Shown piece after piece: positions 41,078-53,765 of a DNA stretch of 64,000 nucleotides. Position 1 is the stretch's first letter. Each line of letters begins with the position of its first letter. Origin of the DNA: Atriophallophorus winterbourni. Taxonomy: Eukaryota; Platyhelminthes; Trematoda; Plagiorchiida; Microphallidae. The notes beneath the pieces are model-generated. The model was not told the origin of the DNA. It searched no databases and saw only the letters and a list, made by a program, of their open reading frames with translations. The stretch covers positions 186,001-250,000 of the forward strand of contig JACCGJ010000352.1 in NCBI GenBank assembly GCA_013407085.1. Reading direction: 5' to 3'. A program made the translations under genes and the position numbers.

Positions 41078-43440
41078 GCACTATTACAGCAGTTATCGCA
41101 CTTGATATCGCTCACATAATAGTTTTTGGAAACCCTTATAAGTCTTAAAACTATTCATTATTATTTGAGAGTTAAATATTCCAATATCATGTGTTTCTCA
41201 TCGTTGAACACAAAACTGTTGCCACACCATTCCATAATGGCAAGATCAATGAGTGGGCTTCAGGGAATCGGTGATACTTTGAGAAGGGACTTAAAACAGA
41301 TGCTTAATCTTACATAATTCACATCTTTGCTAATCACACGTCCGATTGCATATGTTGGGTTGCTTCCTTGCAGGCCACATTAAATCATAAACATTACTCT
41401 CATAATGTTGTAATAATGAACACATTCATTAGAATGGACGATGTTTGAGACTAGCAATTGAACTTGGAGAAGTGCTGATTCAGTACAACTGATTCTGTGA
41501 GATATTAACTATGTGTAAGCGCTGCACACAGAAAATAGCTGTGACGCAAAAGTTGTAGTATTTCGACGTCACTGGTAAGGGGATTTCAAGTGACCATTTT
41601 TTAATGTTCATTCACTCAAACCATTCACGACTCGACATAGACAATCGAGTCATAGGGTCAGATAGTCGCACATTCTCACCGACAACTTTGCGGGAAGTAA
41701 ATATTTCTATGCTTTGAACTTTGAACATTAATATGTATAAACACCTCGTATAATTTTCGTATTTAAGTTAATGAGTACTCAGCAGTAACAAATCATTCGA
41801 AATATTCACAAACTCGATCACGATTTACTTCATAGTTTTACGCATGATTTCGTTATAACATAATAATGTCAACTATTGCCGAATTGAAATATTCACCTAG
41901 CGTTACATTGTCTAATATCTTTATTGCACGAGACGCTGTTCTTTCTGAGTTTTTATGGTGTTTGAGATGTTATAATCTTAACGTTGATTTCGCAACTTTG
42001 AGTCTAATTCATATATTTCTAGGTATTATAGGCAACTAAGAAATCACCAACATTTTTATCTGTGTTCCAATATGAACTCTCGGATAGCCAATAAATGTAA
42101 ATCATCTTCCTTCTGTAAAATTTATTTTAATATTTTATTGATCATATTAACGTACCAAAGCCAATTGTAGGGCTACTTCAGAAGATGAAAACAAAACATT
42201 ATTTTACGTTTTATATGCTCCCTATTTTTTAAGAAGATACAATGTTCGTTCACGCCCAAACACAAAAATCCTACAGGGTTAAATCACGATCCCGCAGAAA
42301 ATTCAAGCATTTTCGGTATAAGATATATTGATAATAAACACCACCTATATATCTACAATGCGAACAAACTCAAACCCAATTCTTTATAATTGAAAGGCAA
42401 AACATCTGTTCAAAAACTGTTTATTTCAATTGTTTTTCTTTCTGGATGGACCGAATCAGCTCAAGATTACACACCCCGTCTTTTATTGCAAGAGCATTTG
42501 ACATTCATACGTGTTTAAATTTGCTTTCATGTAGCTTAAATATTTCACAAATGTAATGTAGTTAATGCACACCGTACAACAATTCCACTCCGAAATTGTC
42601 TGAAATTTTTCTAATAATTCGTTAAGCAGCATCTGTAGCCGAAAATTCAATCTCTTATATAGCTTGCGCCATGACGTCATTTGTTTAGTATTGGGGAAAT
42701 ATCTGTTAGATATGTTGTCAGGAGATCAACTGTGAACATTGCTTATTATATCAGTGCACGAATCGATCAACTGATGTTTGTAATGCTTTTTATTCAGCCA
42801 CATGGTCAGTCTTATTGAAAACTCCATCTCACTAGCGAGTGTTCTCAAAAGGCCTTCACGCTTTCCGAAAAATTATCCCATCATGACATTTACCTTGCTT
42901 GCATGATTTTATTATAGTGTTTTTGACCTTTTGCTACTAAATTTTCCTGTAAGGCATCGGTTGATAAATCACGAACATGTCAGTTAATTTCAAAGATTGA
43001 GCAAAGTGAACGTTTAACGTCTCAAGATTTACATCGTCTACGACACTAAGTTTGACGATATCATAATTCGAAGTTTGTGCCATTCTTATAGTGTTTTCCA
43101 AATATTTTGCGTTGAATACCTTTTTATATAAATCATATTTTGTAATTTTGTCTTTCTTCGTATTTTGAGCTTAAAACATCAGATGCACAATGCACCAAAT
43201 TAACGACCTTTAAGTTCACTCCATTCCACCAGTCGATGTACTCCGACGTTTAGCATGATTCTCATTTGAAATAATGAAATCCAACACAAATATCAAATGA
43301 ACTATGCCCCCATATCAACTTGTACGATAATTAGCGCCGATTTTCAAAGTCCATTTAGCATTAAGTGTGAGTTGATGAACCTCTGAAATTTCGGTGAGAA
43401 TAAAAACGGAAACCGAGAAGGCAGTTTTAATCACAGTCAA
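41078..43440. other. No recognisable gene; upstream region of the cathepsin B-like gene
   Basis: AT-rich, with short open frames only. A promoter for the gene starting at 43452 presumably lies at the right-hand end, but no specific element could be assigned. Confidence 0.35.
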
Positions 43441-43451
43441 CAATTGTCATC

Positions 43452-43544
43452 ATGAAGGCAAACATTTACGTATTATTAATTGGTATTATCACTGTTGCAA
43501 CGGGAATCAGCACGCATGGCTTGACTGAGCATGTTGATCCCAGA
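43452..43544 (+). CDS. Cathepsin B-like cysteine protease, exon 1 (signal peptide)
   Basis: The ATG at 43452 opens 31 codons: a Lys, a hydrophobic core (IYVLLIGIITVATGI) and a likely cleavage site, then a short piece of propeptide ending at a GTGAGT donor (43545). The exon is phase 0, matching exon 2. The protein is therefore predicted to be secreted or sent to lysosome-like vesicles. The propeptide between this exon and exon 2 is shorter than usual for cathepsin B, so a small exon may have been missed in the 43545-44482 intron. Confidence 0.75.
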
Positions 43545-43714
43545 GTGAGTCTACGAATTTGTTATCAATGGTTTCGCCGTGTACAATTTCAGACTTCAAT
43601 TGATTTTTCAGATGCTGTTTAGCATTTTAAAAGTTGGCCATTTTGACTGCTTTTGCGACGGACTGCTCATATTCGAAAACAAGCTGAAAGTACAATTTTC
43701 GTATTTGCATGCAT

Positions 43715-43835
43715 TATCATCAAACACACACCACGACCGGTTTCCTGTTGTTTACACTCAACGAGTAAGGGCAGTAAAATCTGGATCCACATATCTTGAA
43801 ACATTGGAAAATGGGAAACAGATTTTGTTAGCCAT
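43715..43835 (-). repeat. Repeat B fragment in intron 1
   Basis: CACACACCACGACCGGTTTC and AGTAAGGGCAGTAAAATCTG match the hammerhead-containing part of repeat B on the minus strand; the core is degraded (TCGTTGA). Confidence 0.6.
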
Positions 43836-44482
43836 TGTTGGATAAGCTTTTAGCGACTAACCTGTTCAATCACGTGTCCATACGCATGCGCCATCATTAA
43901 AAGTTCGCAAAAAATTCACATTTCTTATCAGTACAAACAGATTTATATTATAATATTATAATATTTCTACTATTTACTGGATCAGTTAAATATTTGGATT
44001 AAAACCTGCCCATTGTGTGTCAAACGAAATTCTACAATGTCGGTGACTTTCAAATTACTGCATTAGATGAATTTTACATAGAAAAGAAACGGCGCTTAGA
44101 ATGTAGCTGTTGTTTGAATCGTGTTCGCCTAGTTTGCGTAATTATTCTTGGACTTTTTATCACCAAGCAAAAATACTTTCGAAGTGTCTTGTAATAAAAC
44201 TAAAAATACCGAGTCCAATTCACTTCGAACGAAGTATTGCAGTTGATGTTATCTCGTATGATGAAGAAACATTTAACAACGAATATGAAATCTTGGCAAA
44301 CACCATTTGAACTTAGATTTCACGCTCATGGTCATGGAATTGTGAAAGTATTATTTTAGCAATATTTAGGATTATTTATTTAGGATTATTAGTTGGATTT
44401 AGGATTATTAGTTGCTCACAAAACTTGTGATTTAATCTAACCTAATGAAGACTAATGTTTCTAATTCAAATCTAAATTTCAG

Positions 44483-44713
44483 ACTGGAGCCAGATGGTAT
44501 TCTCGACCAGCATCACAAAATTTATCTTCAAACGATATGAAACGTTTTGCGTGCAGTCGATTCGAATCCCCGGAAGAGAAAGCTAAGCGCATCACTTTAA
44601 GTAAACGGACCACGTCGGTTGCATTACCAGAATCATTTTCTGCACGTGACAAGTGGCCCCAGTGTAAAACCATTACAGAAATCAGAGACCAGTCGAACTG
44701 CAGATCATGCTGG
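44483..44713 (+). CDS. Cathepsin B-like cysteine protease, exon 2 (propeptide end and catalytic Cys)
   Basis: The 77-codon exon joins in phase 0 at both ends. It holds the end of the propeptide, then the mature start [15 protein letters not shown] and the active-site loop [11 protein letters not shown]. The family has DQGNCGSCW here: the oxyanion Gln and the nucleophile Cys (about residue 107) are kept, while both glycines (positions 24 and 27, mature numbering) are replaced by Ser and Arg. The donor after TGG (GTTCGT) is weaker than usual. Confidence 0.85.
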
Positions 44714-45144
44714 GTTCGTTTATGTCAATTTCAAAAATGTACCTACAACCTTACATTTTCCAGACGTAAAAAAAACAAAATTCAATAATAAGTCATAATA
44801 GGTGTTAACAAATTCAAGCATTTCCGTACGTCGTTGTTCGCCAGCAACAAAGCATTTGTGCCACGTTCTAGGAATAACTGTTTCTTATAATTTTATGAGA
44901 AAGTTTATACCTTGAAATCTTGAATCTATTTTACAGACGTGCACTAAATCTTTTGACAAGTCATCAGTAATACGCTGGTTACATTAGGAAGAATAATGTG
45001 TCATTCTTTGAAAAATACATTTTACATTTCCAAGTGAACTTCCCTTCTCAAACTTTCGAATTCCATTGTTTTAATTTTGACACACAGTAGAGCTACATTA
45101 TATTAAGCCTAATTTCAAAGTAAAGTGTTTGTCAAATACCCTGA

Positions 45145-45660
45145 ACTTACACACCACAACCAGGTTCTGATTGTTTACTCTCATCAGGTAGAGGCATTAA
45201 GTTTAGATTTACTGAGCCTTTAAAAGGTGAAACATTGTAAACAATGTCATTACTTGAATGACGCTCTAACAAAGCGTTCGAAAGACGAGCCATTGTGTTC
45301 AAATACAGAATCACAATGTGATTAATGGTCAACCGCTCAATACACAGAAAAAAACCGTACTTACACACCACAAACGGTTTCTGACTGTTTGCCTTCATCG
45401 AGAGAATACAGTAAGATTAGTTTCAGTGAGCAGTGGTATTCAAGTATAACATGGTATACCATGTTTCAACGCTCACTGTACACAATCTAACTGTATTTAC
45501 TTTATGACTGCAAAGAGCCACATCCGGGTTATAGTGCGTAAGTGCGGGAGCGTTGAGCTATACTATACTTTTATCCTTTATGACCGTCTTTAGTGCTTGG
45601 CAAAAATGATTTGTGCATTTAAACACCGTCGTTTGTTGTACAAACCCTGTTCGACAGTTG
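45145..45660 (-). repeat. Repeat B, two or more divergent units in intron 2
   Basis: ACTTACACACCACAA recurs at 45147 and 45359 and each is followed by a hammerhead-like block on the minus strand; the first has a perfect core CTGATGA (45187-45181). GATTTGTGCATTTAAACACC and GTTGTACAAACCCTGTTCG near 45610-45650 match the distal part of the unit in forward orientation. Confidence 0.65.
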
Positions 45661-46289
45661 CATTCAAGTATAACTGTGTATATTAAATATAATTGTGACT
45701 TAATAATAATAAAAATCGATCATGCTTTGTAAACACAGAAAACTAATCAAATTTGGAAAGCCGCGATTTAAGGACATGGTTTTAGTTTGTATTTGCCCTT
45801 CATCAGACAAATAATTTAGATTGTTTAAACGTTTCAAATGTATTTCATCAACTATGAGTTTAACTCAAATTAGCTCACTGGTTGAAAATAAACCGTAAGA
45901 TTTATTTGCTTTTACACTTGAACTATGTAGGCTGTGATGCCACAGTAGTTGAAAAGTTCGCCTTTCGGTCGGACGATCTAGTTCTGATGACCACCCGATT
46001 GCACATTTCAGGAAAGATGCTAAACTCGGATCCCAACGATAACCAGATTTGCGATAGCTACCGAGAATTGTTTGGAAATTAAGTACTACAGGGTAGCATT
46101 CTGTCCAGAGTTTGAAAATATATCACCTATGCCATTTCGTTTCTAAGAAACCAAAGGAAACCATTATCACAAATGGACTTAGCAGCCTAATAAGTTCTAA
46201 AATAAACTATAGTTATTTATCGCTAATGCTCTACATAGAAACCTCTGCTTCACGGCAATAGCACAACGTGTTTGCTTTAAAATCTGTAG

Positions 46290-46602
46290 GCTATGGGCGC
46301 GGTTACTGCCATGAGTGATCGGTATTGTATCGCGACCAATGAAACTATACGATTGAGCACATTGAATTTGGTATCGTGTTGTAAAGACTGTGGCTGGGGA
46401 TGTGACGGAGGGTGGCCTAACAAGGCTTGGGATTATTGGAGAGATGTTGGAATTGTTACCGAGGAATGCCAACCATATCCGTTCGAGCCGTGTGCACATA
46501 CCTTCGAGGAAAAGGACTACAAGCCTTGCAAACAATCGGTACCAAAAACGCCGGAATGCAGCAAGTTGTGTGGCGGTATGAAATATCCAACAAAATATAA
46601 AT
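46290..46602 (+). CDS. Cathepsin B-like cysteine protease, exon 3 (occluding-loop region)
   Basis: This exon continues CW-AMGAV (family CWAFGAV), then the cathepsin B signatures CCKDCGWGCDGGWP and AWDYWRDVGIV, and the occluding-loop segment PCAHTFEEKDYKPC to PECSKLC. The loop cysteines are kept. Where the family has the His-His pair needed for dipeptidyl-carboxypeptidase activity, only one His remains (AHT). The acceptor is CTGTAG (ends 46289) and the donor GTAAGT (46603), leaving one base of a split codon. Confidence 0.9.
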
Positions 46603-47735
46603 GTAAGTTGGAAGCAATGTACTTTTGTTCATTTTGGAATATATTATTTTTATACAACATATACGTGATAATAACGGATTCATTCCATTGAAAATGTTTT
46701 GCAAGATGATTAACTAGACCGTAATTTGGAAGCTATTATTGATCATCTTATATGATTTCAACTGACGTATGATCAAAGTACGGGGTGTTGGTGTTGTAAC
46801 AACGAGATTAAAACAATCAAGGCCGAATCGCTTATTCGACCAAAACGTTTGTTGCACTCAATGACACACCCCGATTACAAACAACCCAACGTCAAACGCG
46901 TTTACCTATGAATCCCAAAACTGAAGTGAATGCCAATAGTTTACAAGTTTATTATACACACTGATTGCTTATTGAGGGTCCATGGTGGAAGGCCAGAAAG
47001 TTTTACAAATGGCTGAGTTATCAGGTGAGTTTGTACGTTGCAAGCTCTTTCAATGTTTTGCAAGTTAAACAGAACTTGTCAAATTGTAAATATTCATTAT
47101 TTGCTAATATGTTACATCTGCTTGTTTTTCGCAGAGGTTGGCATTCGAAATCCTTTCTCGCAGTCCATCTGAAACCTTGATACTAGTGGGTTTGCGAAGG
47201 TTGTTGTCAAACTTTTAGCGTTTTCCGTTCTCGTGTCATGTCTGGGGGAGTGTTCTTATGTCATTCGCGAGCAATGGCTTTTCAATATTCACGAATACAT
47301 TATTCGTGCATTTATGATGAGGCTAACAGTTGCTAACCGAAATGCTTATTGAAATATAAATTCAAAATCACAGCACTGGAAATCAATGAACTATCCGTAA
47401 AACGAGAACATCAAAACTGCAAGATGGATTATAATGTTTTGTAACAATATACAGATAATGATTCGTCTGTATTTTTGCCGGGTAAACTGCATGGTTCGAA
47501 TTGAATGATTTTCTTCGGAAAATTGTATCGTTCGTTAGATTCTTTAATGAGTCTATGGTTGCAGGGCTAAGGAAATAAAGAAAATCGTTTTCACAACCAT
47601 ATTACTCAAATTTTCCTAAATACTTTACTATAGCTAATTTAGCAGTGCTAATACATAAATCGGCTGAAAAAAATAAATTTCGGTAATTGCATTGCATCGA
47701 CAAGTAAACACGATTTGTATTCCTCATTTTGAAAG

Positions 47736-48052
47736 CTAAACAGTCCTACAACTTGGCGACTACTGAAAAAATTATGGAAGATATTATGGAGCATGGACCG
47801 GTTGAAGCTACGTTTGAAGTCTACGAGGACTTTCTAACTTACCAAACCGGAGTATATTTCCACAGGTCGGGTGTACTGATTGGAGCTCACGCAGTGCGGA
47901 TCGTGGGATGGGGCAAGACTGAACAAAATGTTCCCTATTGGGAAGTCGCGAATTCCTTGAATAATGAATGGGGAGAGAATGGCTACGTCCGATTTTTACG
48001 GGGCGTTAATGAATGCAAAATAGAAGAGGACGTTGTTGCTGGCACTGTATGA
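47736..48052 (+). CDS. Cathepsin B-like cysteine protease, exon 4 (catalytic His and Asn)
   Basis: The final exon completes a protein of about 317 residues. IMEHGPVEATFEVYEDFLTY and GVY are family hallmarks. IGAHAVRIVGWG holds the catalytic His (about residue 264) and VANSLNNEWGE the catalytic Asn; the Trp that normally follows (NSW) is Leu. The S2-pocket Glu of the ECxIE motif is present. With exon 2 this leaves the Cys-His-Asn triad whole but several supporting residues changed, so activity or specificity may be unusual. Flukes carry many cathepsin B paralogues, some divergent. The splice phases and absence of stops argue for a real gene rather than a pseudogene. The stop is TGA at 48050-48052. 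Confidence 0.9.
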
Positions 48053-48084
48053 ATACAAAATAAATTGAACAATTTGTTAATCCA

Positions 48085-48090
48085 AATAAA
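48085..48090 (+). terminator. Polyadenylation signal of the cathepsin B-like gene
   Basis: AATAAA lies 33 bases after the stop codon. Confidence 0.65.
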
Positions 48091-49542
48091 AGATGACTTT
48101 GGTTTCTGATGTACTCATTTATACCAAATTATTTCATGGGAAAGGGCAGTTTGTGCAAACGTAGGTTCAAGGTAATTAAGGTATCTTTAAACAATATTTT
48201 ACGAAAACAGCTCACCAATCAGTGTATTGTAGAGAAATCATGATTAATTTTTACTTGTATCACATTGGCTTAAATAACGTCTGGTAAATTTCAAAATTGG
48301 GTTTACAATACTTACTTCTCATTAGAACTACACGACAAATTTATATGACACAGTTGTTGAATAGTTTTCCAAAGGATTCGGATAGGACTGTTTCTTTCTA
48401 AATGTCCACATGGGCAAGCAATATTTGGTTTGAAGCTCCGTTTAATAACTCACAGTGTGATCGTAAACCATCAGTCAATTGTGGTATCTGATTTGGATTT
48501 AAATCCAGGGTACAGTTTTTTTATTTAATTCAAAGAAATTTGAGTGCATTCGGTTAGAGACGTTTTAGGATAACGTTTCACTTCTGACACAGAAGCTTCG
48601 TCAGGACAAGGAACATGATTAAGTAGCGGTCAACCCACCACCACTTATTTGACCTAACCGCTTAACAGCCTATAGTACGTCTACAATGTGTCACGTCTCG
48701 TGGGAATGACCAGGATCAGTGGTCGATATTCCTCCTATTGTGTATCCACGTCAATCTAATACAAGTGAACACGGTCAAGGTCAGTTGACACAGCGGTCCA
48801 AATGCGTAAAATTACATAACAAACGGGGCTAAGGCTATTTTTGAAGAAAAACAAAAATCTAATCAACTAGTAGGTATAAGATGAATAATAACTATTTAAT
48901 TTCGCATCAGTGCCGAGCGCCAGTTTGTGGATATTTCCGCCCCATCCACATTATTGACCACCTTGGTAATTTTGACCGCCTCCGCATGTAGGCTTTAGCT
49001 ATACGGTTTAATACCGTGTCTCAATATTTCCACTTTGTCTATCTTCCGCCAAGGCGGAATCACGAATAGAGGATTGATATTCCCTCGCATCCCGGGGCTG
49101 TCTCCGGAGACGCTTTCGGTGTTCTTAGATTCTAGTTTGAATTTCCCTGGAAGCCTGCCTTATGTAAAATCCGGAACAGTCCTAACAGTTGATTCTGTAG
49201 ATGCTGTTCGTAACGCTAGATAAAAGTGTCTTATCCTTGAGGTTCATCAGAACCGTAAGATGTGAACACACTAAAAACGACTACTTTCGTTGATTTGATA
49301 GATTGACTCAAATCCATTTCGTGTATCGTTCATCCAATGTTTGGTTGTTACATTTTGATTCAGCGTTGCTTCATATCTTTTTATATTACCATTTCACTGA
49401 TACAAGGTCTGCAACTGATGAAGAAAATGCCAGTAAGCATTTGATATTTGGTCTTGAATGGGATGTGAGCGCATCAAAAGCTTGTCAATTCTGATGATTT
49501 GATCGTTTGATCGGTCATACAATAACTTGGTGTACAAGCTAA
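48091..49542. other. No recognisable gene
   Basis: AT-rich; short frames only (for example 49035-49223, 62 codons) with no recognisable domain. Confidence 0.35.
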
Positions 49543-49963
49543 TTAACCCTTTAGCGACCAACTTTTTTGCTGATTAAGAAAAAATATTTTTGTAAATTTT
49601 TTACACTGAAATTATAACTATAGGGCATAATTATACATATGAATACTTAAAAGTTTAATTCCGAAGGAAAATTTATAAGAGGACCGTACGGTCCACTTGG
49701 ACCTGAGACAGCTTAAACAAAAGAAGACCATACGGTCCTATTGGACTTGAGGGAAAATTTCATGCAAATTAGTGATAAATATTTCCTTTCTTTGTGTATT
49801 ATTTTTTAAAACGCACACTGAGAGCCAGACAGTCTAAGAACGATGCTTCGACATGTCTGGACTCGTTCAAAGCTCGCAGCAACCGAATATTGTTCACTGT
49901 TTAATTATTAGAACAGTTATCCAAAAGAGGACCGTGTGGTCCTTTTGGTCGCTAAAGGGTTAA
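49543..49963. mobile_element. piggyBac-type MITE with perfect 15-bp TIRs and TTAA duplication
   Basis: CCCTTTAGCGACCAA (49547-49561) and TTGGTCGCTAAAGGG (49945-49959) are perfect inverted repeats, bounded by TTAA at 49543-49546 and 49960-49963. The 413-bp element has no coding capacity. It contains near-palindromes: GGACCGTACGGTCC (49681-49694), GACCATACGGTC (49726-49737) and GGACCGTGTGGTCC (49929-49942). The TTAA target and CCC start place it with the piggyBac superfamily; its ends differ from the element at 26969-28324. Confidence 0.9.
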
Positions 49964-50089
49964 CAATGGCCTCCAAGTATAACTTTTAACAATTTCACAA
50001 TGTTTCATGGGTTAGTACAATTACTCTTACTTTTCCAACATGTTGTTTTTGACATCTCTTGGTATCTATGTTAACCATCCAAAAACAGT

Positions 50090-50620
50090 TATGTCAACAA
50101 TTTCTCCCACGTGCTAACAGCGATAGGCAGTAAGTTGCAGGCTGAGGGTGTGATGTGGGATAACAGCTGATTACGGTATCTGCTCTTCTCCAGATTGCAG
50201 ACGATGCTTTACACGTTGACTCCAAAGTGAGCAGTCACGTGCAATTTTGTCCACCTCGTAGTGTCAATCCCCAGAGCTTTCATATCTCTTTCGAAAACGT
50301 ATTTGTGCCGCAAGTGCCGCAAGTGGCTGAAGGTCGACTCCCTGAATTCAGTTCACCATGAAATCATTTTTTGTATTACGACCAACAGCGGTGATGAGAG
50401 GCGTTACAGTCCTTGACCAAGCACTTTAGTCTTGCTCATGCTGTTTGTCAGCCCAAAGACTTTGCATGCCGACGAAAAGCAGTCCATTGGCGAATGTTTG
50501 TATTCTAGGGACTAAGTAGTAATGGCTGCATCATTAGCAATCTATGTGGCAGGAATTATCATGTGCCTTACCTAGGTCCGTACTTTAAAATAGCGCAGGT
50601 AGCTAACAATCACACCGCGT
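50090..50620 (-). pseudogene. LINE reverse transcriptase fragment of another family
   Basis: The minus strand shows ANDAAITT, then FSSACKVFGLTNSMSKTKVL (near 50420-50480), a block seen after the YADD box of several metazoan LINEs; here YADD has become IAND. In a later frame, FERDMKALGID then RWTKLHVTAHFGVN (near 50200-50300) matches the C-terminal end of such proteins. It is broken by stops. Confidence 0.6.
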
Positions 50621-50622
50621 GA

Positions 50623-50655
50623 GCATATATAGGTATATAGGTATATAGGTATAGT
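50623..50655 (+). repeat. Tandem (GTATATAG)n
   Basis: Four near-perfect 8-bp units (TATAGGTA steps). Confidence 0.85.
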
Positions 50656-50979
50656 GGATCGAATAAAATCGTAACACATCATTCTTCAACGTTTTGGCAA
50701 GCTGTAAATGCTTCAAATGTTCAATTGGACTGAACAATGTATGACAAAGTCGAAGGAAATAACAAATTCGAGCAGTTTTCAGTGGTGGCCCATTGGGCTA
50801 AGCGAGCACTTTGAAGACGACACTGCTTGCTGACGTGGTCGAATGTCTGGTAACAAAATAAAATCAGCGTAGAATGAAATACGCTTGTCCCGACACTTTT
50901 CTAGATGTTTTCTCAGAAAAAGATAATGCAAACGGTTGATCTTCCCCGCAAAAGAAACTTTGAGATTCCGATAAACACT

Positions 50980-51350
50980 ATCAGCTAACACGTGTCCTAA
51001 ATCTACTCGAACGTGTATTTGGAAAATTTCCACCCAAGATGTTCCTAAGGTTCATAAATACATACCTGATACCAGTCATGAACACGCGACGTAGTCATGG
51101 TTTCCGTGGACCAATAAAGATGTCGAAATTAACAAATCTAGCTCTCAGCATCCAAAACTAGCTTTATGAAGAAAGGAAATCTCAACAGAATTTGTTCGAC
51201 TTTCCTTATCAGCGAATCAGCTTACCCCAAACCATCCATTAAAGTGACTATTCACGCGAAGGGACTCTCGGAGATTTTGTTGAGTTTGATGCTTTTTAGA
51301 TTATTAAAAACTTCAAAAACTACCTTGAATTACATTGTACCCACATTTGT
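50980..51350 (+). pseudogene. CR1-type LINE 3' tail (element 3 family)
   Basis: RVFGKFPPKMFLRFINTYLIPVMN on the plus strand (key words VFGKFPPKMF and RFINTYL) parallels 61420-61490 of element 3, and a later word near 51230 corresponds to the PKPLLKGTLRAKG region. No RT core is present. Confidence 0.6.
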
Positions 51351-51689
51351 TCAGCAATAAAAAGCAAACATATTCTTATAACATTCAGAAAATCGTTTAC
51401 TCGGTAATTGCTACATTGTCCACTGTCATCCTTTTTCTTAAAAAGCGTGCTGATCTTGGTGTCGTGCATCTCTTGTGCGACACACTCCTCCTGCCAGCAC
51501 TGTAGAAACAAACGACGAAATGGCTTTATTATGTTTCAACCAAAAACCCAAACATGTAGAATCATTTTGAGATGTGCCAATTCGTTATGTGACCACTTAA
51601 AAAATTTCCTTATATTCATTGGTTGACTTAGATTAAAAGGTACAATCTCTCAATCTGGTGCAACTAAAGTACAACTAAAATTACCTTTT

Positions 51690-51790
51690 TTCCATTATGA
51701 GAGGTCTCATTGAACCTAATCTTACTATCTCCACATAATAACGATAATCACGCAAAAGCCCTTGTAAATTGTAAACGCAGAGTTGTAACA
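51690..51790 (+). repeat. Repeat B fragment, divergent
   Basis: CATTGAACCTAATCTTACTATCTCCAC recalls repeat B (key words TGAACCT, ATCTTACT, TCTCCA) just upstream of the hammerhead core, which is lost here. Confidence 0.5.
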
Positions 51791-53639
51791 TTCCATAAAG
51801 AGTAGTTTAAATTAATTCGATCTCCCCATGCGGATCTACTTTGTTGATCATTCCAGCTGTTCATCGTGTTATTCAGGTGTGAAACAGGTGTTAGTAGGAG
51901 TCAACCAATGCTTGGTTTGGTTTATCTAAATCCTGTATACGTTCTATTGAGCGAAACAAGCTAGAATGATTAACGCAGAGAAATCTAGCATGTACGCAAC
52001 GTCATCACATGTAACTATTCTATTCATTTAAGACAGAGCTTCAATAATCCTTCGAGTCTTTAGTAAAACAAAATCTTTCGTTTTTATCAACTTAAAATGT
52101 GCATAGCATTGTTGCGCACATAAATTCAGAAAAAAATAAACGAGTATCGTTTCTGCGGACGTATTTTGAAAACACTCGGGAAAATCAGTATACAGATAAT
52201 TCTCGGTTTTTTAGAAAAAATGCTCATTTTCGTGAGCCAATCAATATATTGCACAAATTATGGTTCTGATTCCAGAGTTGTAGATTAGGCGGACTCACGC
52301 TGTAATCTGCGTGGATTGTTGCGCATGTATTTGAATTAACTTGGAGACTTTTCGCCGATGATCAATGCTTAAGCGTAACCAATTCATTTTTAAACGTGAG
52401 CAATGCAGTGTTCATTTTTAAACGTGAGCAATGCAGTGTTGCCGACCATGATCTAGAATTCCACATTACCTTTAAAGAGAATTTGATTTTCTCCCACATT
52501 TCTGAAGAATATTTGTCTATGAATTGCGGACAATGTCGGACTTAGTGTGTGTTATTGTGATCTGCAAACACTAGGTTCACTGGAGTAACAGTAAAAACGT
52601 ACAACGTATAATTTTAATTTGCGAGGTTTTCACCGATGCCAATAATTTGAAGCGTCCGAGATTGTGGACTAACCCTCGTGTGCAAAAGCTTAGGATATGT
52701 TTGCTGAGATTTTAAACATTACTTTCAGTCTGTGTTTTGGGATTAATTTTTCAGTGTGGTTATTGGGGAGAAGCAAGTAGGCTTTTGCGACGAGAGTTCT
52801 ACTATAAGTCAAACCATTGCTCTGTGCATCATGAAAGACCAAGATATCAAATTGAATTTACCTCTATCAATCATTACATTGAATTCGTGAATACTTCCGA
52901 AAGCATAAATCGTGAAGCACAGTGAATCATTTTTATACCCTATGACTTTTGTGTCAAGTTGACCAATATAAGGAGAAACGCCTCGGAAAGTATGACTTAC
53001 TGAAATATACACGGTATAAATGGCACAGTCATGCTTTTTTCACTAGTTACTAGATTCGAGCTAGATGTGTACACACAATATTTCTTTAATATTGTTATCA
53101 TTTGGCTGTCGAAAAGCACCACCTGGTAAAAGCAGATTTATTTGAAATCCAGCGAAGGGTTAGTCGAAAAGCCGCATTAAATACGACACTGTTCCACTTG
53201 CACAACCATGATCAGCTTCTAGCAGTGACAAATGAAGCGGGATGCGTTTTCCTGTGGAGGAAGTTAATGTTATGAAGGTTAACGCAGGTGACAGCGAACC
53301 CAGCATTTTGGAAAACACATTTCCTAACTATTGACAATATTTGCTACCCAAAATAAGTTAACTGACGCAAAATGCGAATATATTGGTTGATATTGTACCG
53401 GACATTAGTAACCAGAAACTAGTAATAAAGTAAGGGCATATAAGAGTTTTGTCAAAACGCGTTATTAATCAGTGTAAATCGTTGGTAGATATATCTCAAA
53501 TCTTCAGAGAAACCTCATTGACCACAAATCCGAATTTCAATGATAGAGTGTAGCAAGTCTTCGTCGAAAACTTGATGTAGACTCACTACTTCAATAACGT
53601 CCTACAAAAGTAGGAGAAAACTCACAGTACAGCGGAGAT
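51791..53639. other. No recognisable gene
   Basis: AT-rich. A short exact tandem duplication (TTTTTAAACGTGAGCAATGC and following bases, about 26 bp twice) lies at 52386-52440. Confidence 0.4.
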
Positions 53640-53765
53640 TTTATCGCGGCAGCCAAAACGTGTACAGCGGTACAGAAGAGCAGTCACATAACACGCGTGA
53701 ACGGAAAAAGAGTCAAGGTCAATTGTATTTAGGTCCAGTAAAACACAGTTGTTACAAACTGACTA
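53640..53765 (-). mobile_element. LTR fragment (LTR C/D family), inverted
   Basis: Read on the minus strand: AACTGTGTTTTACTGGACCT, CACGCGTGTTATGTGACTGC and TGTACACGTTTTGGCTGCCG, matching the 3' half of LTR C and LTR D. The outer ends are missing. Confidence 0.6.

Noticed and set aside
44550..44575. GATTCGAATCCCC resembles a tRNA B box
   Set aside because: It lies within coding exon 2 of the cathepsin B-like gene and no cloverleaf can be formed around it; no tRNA was found in the window.
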